A program made the translations under genes and the position numbers. 10,816 nucleotides of DNA from SG8-30 sp964406445 (GTDB lineage Bacteria > Pseudomonadota > Gammaproteobacteria > Steroidobacterales > Steroidobacteraceae), in assembly GCA_964406445.1 (NCBI GenBank), contig CAYORU010000058.1:1-10816 (forward strand). Direction: 5' to 3'. Below, piece after piece: positions 6,357 through 10,816 of the stretch. Position 1 is the first letter of the stretch. Each line of letters opens with the position of its first letter. The notes below the pieces were generated by a model, which worked only from the letters and a program-made list of their open reading frames with translations, made no database searches and had not been told where the DNA came from.

Positions 6357-7631
6357 ATGCAGCAGTCCCCCCCGTCGAGGCGCAGTTCCGGACGATTCGT
6401 CAGCCGGCTCACGAGCGGCACCCTCGCCATCGTCATGGCCGGCGGCCGGGGCGAGCGGCTCAAGGCCCTCACGGCCCGCCGCTGCAAGCCGGCGACGCCC
6501 TTCGGGGGCAAGTTCCGGATCATCGACTTCGTGCTCTCCAACTGCGTGAACTCCGGCATCCGGCAGATCGCGGTGCTGACCCAGTACAAGGCGCAGTCGC
6601 TGATCGAGCACGTCAACCGCGGCTGGTCGTACCTGCGCGGCGAGTTCGGCGAATACGTGGACGTGATCCCCGCGCAGCAGCAGATGGGCGAGCACTGGTA
6701 CCGCGGCACCGCGGACGCGGTGTTCCAGAACCTGGACTACATCCGCGAGCGCCGGCCGACGCACGTGCTCGTGCTGGCCGGCGACCACGTCTACAAGATG
6801 GACTACGGGCCGATGATCGCCTACCACATGGAGAAGGGCGCGGACGTCACGGTCGGCGTGGTGGAGGTCTCGCTCGACGAGGCGCGCGAGTTCGGCGTGA
6901 TGGCGGTCGACGCCGACAAGCAGGTCATCGGCTTCGAGGAAAAGCCGGCGGAGCCGAAGCCGGTGCCCGGCCGCGACGACGTCGCGCTCGCCTCCATGGG
7001 CATCTACATCTTCCGGCCCAAGCTGCTCGAGCGGCTGCTGGAGGAGGACGCCTTCAACCCCGAGTCGAAGCACGACTTCGGCCGCAACATCATCCCGGCC
7101 TGCATCCACAGCCGCGCCGTCTTCGCGTATCCGTTCCAGGACGTCCGAACGCGCGCGCAGAGCTACTGGCGCGACGTCGGCAACGTCGACGCCTTCTACG
7201 ACGCCAACATCGAGCTCGTGCACGTCTCGCCGGAGCTCAACCTCTACGACGAGCAGTGGCCCATCTGGACCTACCAGGCGCACACCCCGCCGGCGAAGTT
7301 CGTGCTGAACGACGGCGATCGCGTCGGGCTCGCCATCAACTCCACGGTGGCCGGCGGCTGCATCGTCTCGGGCGCGCAGGTCCGCGACTCGATGCTGTTC
7401 TCGCGGGTCCACGTCGAGGAACGCTCGCTGGTCGAGCACTGCGTGGTGCTGCCCAACGTCCACATCGGGCCGGGCTGCCAGATCCGCCGCGCCGTGATCG
7501 ACGAGGACTGCGACCTGCCGGAAGGCACGGTGATCGGCCACGATCCTGCGGCCGACGCGCGGCGCTTCTACGTCACCAAGAAGGGCGTGGTGCTGGTCAC
7601 CGCGGACATGCTGCGCAAGGGCTCCGCGTGA
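6357..7631 (+). CDS. glgC: glucose-1-phosphate adenylyltransferase (ADP-glucose pyrophosphorylase)
   Basis: Length is 424 aa (E. coli GlgC is 431). It makes ADP-glucose from ATP and glucose 1-phosphate, the controlled first step of bacterial glycogen synthesis, in the cytoplasm. The nucleotidyltransferase domain (about 22-290) shows AGGRGERL (28-35), KPATPFGGKFRIIDF (44-58), WYRGTADAV with Tyr115 (E. coli Tyr114, ATP site), LAGDH with Asp143 (catalytic), FEEKP with Lys196 (E. coli Lys195, glucose 1-phosphate site) and YWRDVG (270-275). A left-handed beta-helix domain follows (about 300-424), ending in RRFYVTKKGVVLVT. E. coli Lys39, the fructose 1,6-bisphosphate site, is Arg41 here (LTARRCKP), as I recall for the Agrobacterium enzyme, so the activator may differ. 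The stop overlaps the next gene by 4 nt. Confidence 0.97.
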   Translation: MQQSPPSRRSSGRFVSRLTSGTLAIVMAGGRGERLKALTARRCKPATPFGGKFRIIDFVLSNCVNSGIRQIAVLTQYKAQSLIEHVNRGWSYLRGEFGEYVDVIPAQQQMGEHWYRGTADAVFQNLDYIRERRPTHVLVLAGDHVYKMDYGPMIAYHMEKGADVTVGVVEVSLDEAREFGVMAVDADKQVIGFEEKPAEPKPVPGRDDVALASMGIYIFRPKLLERLLEEDAFNPESKHDFGRNIIPACIHSRAVFAYPFQDVRTRAQSYWRDVGNVDAFYDANIELVHVSPELNLYDEQWPIWTYQAHTPPAKFVLNDGDRVGLAINSTVAGGCIVSGAQVRDSMLFSRVHVEERSLVEHCVVLPNVHIGPGCQIRRAVIDEDCDLPEGTVIGHDPAADARRFYVTKKGVVLVTADMLRKGSA

Positions 7632-8125
7632 GCGTGGCGGCTGCGAGGCTCGCTGCCGCGGCGCTCGCGGCGTCGCTGGTCGCGGGCTGCGCGCTGTTCG
7701 CGCCGCGCCTCGAGACCCCGCAGCTGTCGGTGCAGGACATCCGCATGGTCGAGGCGAGCCTGTTCGAGCAGCGGCTCGAGGTCCGGATGAAGGTCAGGAA
7801 CCCGAACGACCGCGAGATCCCGGTGCGCGGCCTCGACCTCGAATTCGAGCTCGCCGGCGAGCCCTTCGCCACCGGGGTCAGCGCCCGCGAGTTCACCGTG
7901 CCGGCGCTCGGCGAGGCCGAGTTCGACATGCGCGTGACCGCGAACGCGGCGACCGCGGTCCTGAAGATGCTGCGCGCGGGCGGCGAGCGTCGCGAAACCG
8001 TGGACTACGTCATCCGCGGCAAGCTGCGCACGCAGCTCGGCCTGCTCAGGACGGTGCCGTTCGAGGAGAAGGGGTCGCTCGACCTCAAGGCGCTGCTGGG
8101 CGGCGACGGTCGGGAGAGGATCTGA
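7628..8125 (+). CDS. LEA14-like (LEA type 2 / WHy domain) lipoprotein
   Basis: Length is 165 aa from GTG 7628; the start overlaps the glgC stop as GTGA, so the two are likely coupled. Residues 1-20 are a lipoprotein signal with lipobox VAGC, giving Cys21 as the lipidated residue. Ala at +2 predicts outer-membrane sorting by the Lol rule. Residues 33-150 match the LEA_2/WHy fold: a beta-rich domain with LEVRMKVRNPNDREIPVRGL, ELAGEPFATG and the later FDMRVTANAAT and YVIRGKL blocks. Such domains are linked to desiccation and stress tolerance in plants and occur in bacterial lipoproteins of poorly defined role. Pairing with glgC is unusual and suggests joint use in a storage or stress state (inference). 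The gene ends just before the heptamer inverted repeat. Confidence 0.85.
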   Translation: MSVAAARLAAAALAASLVAGCALFAPRLETPQLSVQDIRMVEASLFEQRLEVRMKVRNPNDREIPVRGLDLEFELAGEPFATGVSAREFTVPALGEAEFDMRVTANAATAVLKMLRAGGERRETVDYVIRGKLRTQLGLLRTVPFEEKGSLDLKALLGGDGRERI

Positions 8126-8128
8126 GAC

Positions 8129-8221
8129 GGTGAACGGTGACCGGTGACCGGTGACCGGCCGGAACCTCTAGACGGGCGCTGCCCGGTTTGGCCGATCACC
8201 GATCACTGGTCACCGATCACC
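8129..8221. repeat. heptamer-built inverted repeat between two convergent genes
   Basis: The left arm (8129-8160) is tandem CGGTGAC-type heptamers; the right arm (8190-8221) is mostly CGATCAC units. The two 32-base arms are reverse complements with four mismatches, around a 29-base loop that itself holds a small hairpin (CGGGC-GCT-GCCCG). The RNA could fold into a long stem from either strand. Because 7 is not a multiple of 3, successive TGA triplets fall in different frames, so each arm stops translation in all three frames of the incoming strand. The glgA stop codon (8219-8217) lies inside the right arm. It may act as a two-way terminator or transcript stabiliser, though there is no U tract for classical intrinsic termination. 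Confidence 0.75.
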
Positions 8222-9659
8222 GATCGCGGCACACCCTCTCGTAGAGCTCCAGGTACTCCCCCACCTGCCGCCCCCACGAGAAATCCGCGCGCATGCCGTT
8301 GGCCACGATCCGGCGCCAGAGCGCGGGGTCGGCATGCCAGTCGGCCGCCGTTTCCACGGCCCATCGGACCGCGCCCTGGTCCGCATCGTTGAACACGACG
8401 CCCGTGCCCTCGCCAGTCGCCGGATCGAAGTGGCTCACCGAGTCGGCGAGTCCGCCGGTACGTCGCACCATCGGCACCGTGCCGTAGCGCAGGCTGTACA
8501 TCTGGTTCAGGCCGCAGGGCTCGTAGCGCGAGGGCATCAGGAAGGCGTCCGCGCCGGCCTCGATCCAGTGGGCCAGCGACTCGTCGTAGCCGCGCACGAA
8601 GGCCACCCGGCCCGGATGCGCGCGCGCCAGGCCGTCGAGCATCGCCTCGTTGGCCGGCTCGCCGCTGCCGAGCACGGCGAGCGCGATCCGGCCCCGTGAC
8701 AGCGGCCCGGCGAGCGCGCCGCCGAGCAGGTCGAGGCCCTTCTGCCAGACGAGGCGCGAGACGATGCCGACGAGCAGGCGGTCCGGCCGGTTCTCGAGCC
8801 CGAGCCGGTCGCACAGCACGGCGCGCATCGCCGTCTTGCCGGCGAGGTCGTCGGCCGAATAGCGGTGCGGCAGGTGGGGATCGGTCGCCGGATCCCAGAC
8901 CGAGTAGTCGACGCCGTTCAGGATCCCCGCGACCGGCTCGCCGCGCGCGCGCAGCACGTCGTCGAGCCCCATGCCCAGTTCGGGGGTGCAGATCTCGCGC
9001 GCGTAGGTCGGGCTCACGGTGCTCACCGCGTGCGCATCGCGCAGGCCCTGGCGCAGCAGGTTCACGGAGCCGCCCGACAGGTCCACCGCCCCGTCCGGCA
9101 GTCCGAGCTCGCCGGCGAGATGGCCGGGCAGCCAGCCCTGGTAGCCGAGGTTGTGGATCGTGAACAGGCTGCGGGCGGCGGCGAGCGCGGGTTCGCGGCC
9201 GTACTGCTGGCGCAGCAGCGTCGGCACCAGCGCGGTGTGCCAGTCGTGGCAGTGCACGACGTCGGGCCGGAAGCCGGTGCGCGCGCAGGCGGCGAGCGCG
9301 GCGTGGCACAGCAGCGCGAAGCGGCGGTGCTCGTCGTGGCCGTCGCCGTAGACGCCGGGCCGCCCGAAGAGCTCGGGGCAATCCACCAGGAACAGGTCGG
9401 GGCCGCTCGCCCGGCGCGCCCGCCGCACGGCGTAGTGGTAGCGGTGCGAGCCGAGCACGAGGTCCAGCGCCTCGAGGCCCGGTTCCTGCGCGAGGGTCAG
9501 CGAACCGCGGTCGATCGCCGCGTAGAGCGGCAGGAAGACCCGCAGGTCCACGCCGCGCGCGTGCAGCGCCGAGGACAATGCGCCCGCGGCGTCGGCGAGC
9601 CCGCCGGCCTTGGCGTGGGGGGACAGCTCGGCGGTGACGAAGCAGCAGCGCAGGCCCAT
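8217..9659 (-). CDS. glgA: glycogen synthase, ADP-glucose type (GT5)
   Basis: Length is 480 aa (E. coli GlgA is 477). It adds glucose from ADP-glucose to the growing alpha-1,4-glucan in the cytoplasm. The N-terminal Rossmann domain shows KAGGLADAAGALSSAL with Lys17 (ADP-glucose binding), CHDWH (137-141) and TIHNLGYQG (167-175). The C-terminal domain shows NGVDYSVWDP (248-257), SRLVWQKGLD with Arg302 and Lys307 (E. coli Arg300 and Lys305), PSRYEPCGLNQMY with Glu380 (E. coli Glu377, catalytic) and RTGGLADSV (400-408). All key residues are present. ATG 9659 has no Shine-Dalgarno; a -10 element ends 6 nt upstream, so the message is probably leaderless. It is convergent with glgC and its neighbour rather than in one operon with them, and its last codons form part of the heptamer repeat. 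Confidence 0.97.
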   Translation of the reverse strand: MGLRCCFVTAELSPHAKAGGLADAAGALSSALHARGVDLRVFLPLYAAIDRGSLTLAQEPGLEALDLVLGSHRYHYAVRRARRASGPDLFLVDCPELFGRPGVYGDGHDEHRRFALLCHAALAACARTGFRPDVVHCHDWHTALVPTLLRQQYGREPALAAARSLFTIHNLGYQGWLPGHLAGELGLPDGAVDLSGGSVNLLRQGLRDAHAVSTVSPTYAREICTPELGMGLDDVLRARGEPVAGILNGVDYSVWDPATDPHLPHRYSADDLAGKTAMRAVLCDRLGLENRPDRLLVGIVSRLVWQKGLDLLGGALAGPLSRGRIALAVLGSGEPANEAMLDGLARAHPGRVAFVRGYDESLAHWIEAGADAFLMPSRYEPCGLNQMYSLRYGTVPMVRRTGGLADSVSHFDPATGEGTGVVFNDADQGAVRWAVETAADWHADPALWRRIVANGMRADFSWGRQVGEYLELYERVCRDR

Positions 9660-9665
9660 CGGGCG

Positions 9666-9671
9666 ATTCTA
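9666..9671 (-). promoter_or_regulatory. -10 element of glgA, implying a leaderless transcript
   Basis: TAGAAT on the minus strand (9671-9666) matches 5 of 6 consensus bases. The usual 6-7 nt to the start of transcription brings it to the A of the glgA ATG. The absence of a ribosome site before the gene agrees with this. No clear -35 is present at 17 bp. Confidence 0.45.
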
Positions 9672-9754
9672 CTGGCTCGACCGGCGGTCGCGGGGCGCTC
9701 GACGAAGCGAGCCGTGGCTGCGCCGGAGCGGGCGGCGACCTGGAGCACGCGCGG

Positions 9755-9760
9755 TATGCT
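9755..9760 (+). promoter_or_regulatory. -10 element of the aspartic protease gene, implying a leaderless transcript
   Basis: TATGCT lies 7 nt before ATG 9768, the same arrangement as on the opposite strand before glgA. It matches 4 of 6 consensus bases, including the conserved first TA and last T. No -35 is recognisable in the GC-rich DNA upstream. Confidence 0.4.
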
Positions 9761-9767
9761 GGCCGGC

Positions 9768-10766
9768 ATGGAGGCGACAACCGCCCGCCGCGCCGCATTC
9801 GCGCTCGCCGTCGCCTGCACCCTGCCGGGCTCGGCGCAAGCGGCGGAGGAGCCTGCCGGGCCGGGCCTGTCCGGCGATGCGCCGGCTGCCCCGGCGGCGT
9901 GGGTGGCGCCGACCCGGATCGACCGGGTCGGTCGGATCCTCGCGCCGGTGCACGTCAACGGCCAGGGCCCCTTCGCCTTCGTGGTGGATACCGGCGCGTC
10001 GCGCTCGGCCATCGCGCCGGAGCTGGCCGAGGCGCTGGCACTCGCACCGGAGCCGGGGGCGACCGTGATCCTGCGCGGCATCACCGGCACCGAGGAGGTG
10101 CCCTTGATCCGCGTGCAGCGGCTCGAGTTCGGCGAGGTGTCGCTGGCGGACCATCGCCTGCCGGTCGTCCGGCCGGCCGTGTTCGCCGACGCCGACGGCA
10201 TCCTCGGAGTCGAGGGCCTCAAACACAGCTGCGTGCACGCCGACTTCCGGCGCCAACGCATCTCGATCGAGCGCGGCCGTTGCCCGCGCGCCGGAAGCGG
10301 CTGGCTGCGCGTGCCCGCCGAGCTGCGCTTCGGCGGCCTGTTCACGGTCAAGGGCAGGATCGGCCGCACCCGCGTGACGATCATCGTCGACACCGGCGCG
10401 GAGCGCACGCTCGGCAACGACGCGCTGCTCTCCGCGCTCGAGCTGCAGGCGAAGGCCGAGGATCCGAGCTACCACGCGAGGGTGCTGGGAGCGACCTCCC
10501 ATGCGCAGCAGGGCGCGGTCATTCCCGCGCCGGCCATCCGCATCGGCGAGGTGTCGATCACCAGCACCCAGGTCGCCTTCGGCGACTTCGCGGTGTTCGG
10601 GCTCTGGGGTCTGGATCAGCGTCCGGCGCTGCTGCTCGGGATGGACGTGATCGGGGCGGCGGACGGCCTGATGATCGACTACCGGCGCGAGGAGATGCTG
10701 CTGCTGCCGAGCGGCGCATCCGCATTGGCCTCGGGGCTGCGCCGGCACGGCAGCCGCATCCGCTAG
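9768..10766 (+). CDS. secreted retropepsin-like aspartic protease with two catalytic domains
   Basis: Length is 332 aa from ATG 9768, chosen because a -10 element ends 7 nt upstream; ATG 9756 (GGAG 10 nt before it) would add four residues. Residues 1-25 are a signal peptide ending AQA, so the protein is exported. Domain 1 has LAPVHVNGQGPFAFVVDTGAS with catalytic Asp74, and the retropepsin hydrophobic-Gly partner motif GILGVEGL (144-151). Domain 2 has FTVKGRIGRTRVTIIVDTGAE with Asp208, and ALLLGMDVIG (287-296). Retropepsins normally need two subunits, each giving one DTG; here one chain supplies both, as in pepsin-like enzymes, so it could work as a monomer. Cys155 and Cys172 may form a disulfide. 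The substrate is unknown. It is divergent from glgA (gap 9660-9767); a functional link is not shown. Confidence 0.85.
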   Translation: MEATTARRAAFALAVACTLPGSAQAAEEPAGPGLSGDAPAAPAAWVAPTRIDRVGRILAPVHVNGQGPFAFVVDTGASRSAIAPELAEALALAPEPGATVILRGITGTEEVPLIRVQRLEFGEVSLADHRLPVVRPAVFADADGILGVEGLKHSCVHADFRRQRISIERGRCPRAGSGWLRVPAELRFGGLFTVKGRIGRTRVTIIVDTGAERTLGNDALLSALELQAKAEDPSYHARVLGATSHAQQGAVIPAPAIRIGEVSITSTQVAFGDFAVFGLWGLDQRPALLLGMDVIGAADGLMIDYRREEMLLLPSGASALASGLRRHGSRIR

Positions 10767-10816
10767 CTGTGATCTCTAAGGACGTTGTTTACCCAGACTG
10801 AGCCAAGCGGCTGATG

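Noticed and set aside
6234..7541. 435-codon minus-strand frame opposite glgC
   Set aside because: It is rich in Asp/Val/His/Arg, typical of antisense of GC-rich coding DNA; glgC on the plus strand is unambiguous.
8129..8230. CRISPR-like short repeats
   Set aside because: The units are 7 bp without spacers and form inverted arms; this is not a repeat-spacer array.
8203..9798. 531-codon minus-strand frame over glgA
   Set aside because: It is a frame-shifted shadow of glgA, which has all its catalytic motifs in the other frame.
10780..10800. Integron attC-like core (CGTTGTTTAC)
   Set aside because: It does not fit the GTTRRRY core consensus, and no paired inverse core or integrase is present.

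Overview
This is about 10.8 kb of very GC-rich DNA (most coding sequence has G or C at third codon positions) carrying ordinary chromosomal genes of a Gram-negative bacterium. Predicted periplasmic and outer-membrane proteins (an OmpA-like barrel, a lipoprotein with a lipobox, two signal-peptide proteins), bacterial-type glgC and glgA, and promoters of the pattern 'TAGAAT or TATGCT just before ATG' suggest a high-GC gammaproteobacterium, perhaps near the Xanthomonadales or Steroidobacterales. This placement is an inference from gene content and style, not from a marker gene. No phage, transposon, CRISPR or RNA gene was found.

Layout. (1) 1-3261, minus strand: a TPR-sulfotransferase, then a secreted DUF192 protein coupled to it by a TGATG junction, then an OmpA-like outer-membrane protein cut by the window start in its poly-proline linker. 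(2) 3419-4891, plus strand: a second TPR-sulfotransferase, paralogous to the first and divergent from it. (3) 4908-6205, minus strand: a PadR repressor translationally coupled to a membrane protein with an HAAS-like N-terminus and a duplicated 'putative sensor' membrane unit, driven by a strong sigma70-like promoter whose spacer holds a palindrome (likely autoregulation). (4) 6357-8125, plus strand: glgC (ADP-glucose pyrophosphorylase) overlapping a LEA14-like lipoprotein gene. (5) 8217-9659, minus strand: glgA (glycogen synthase), convergent with that unit and separated from it by a large inverted repeat made of heptamers. (6) 9768-10766, plus strand: a secreted protein with two complete retropepsin-like domains. 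The last 50 bases have clearly lower GC.

How the genes fit together. GlgC makes ADP-glucose and GlgA polymerises it, so the right half encodes the committed steps of glycogen synthesis; glgB, glgP and glgX are not in the window. The LEA14-like lipoprotein tied to glgC hints at a stress or storage programme. The left half is centred on PAPS-dependent sulfation and the cell envelope. The PadR/sensor pair lies between the halves, and its operator could in principle also affect divergent glgC. The window does not contain an obviously new multi-gene system. The most distinctive items are the inverted pair of TPR-sulfotransferases, the heptamer cruciform between the glycogen genes, the duplicated-sensor PadR partner, and the double-domain aspartic protease divergent from glgA with both genes apparently leaderless.
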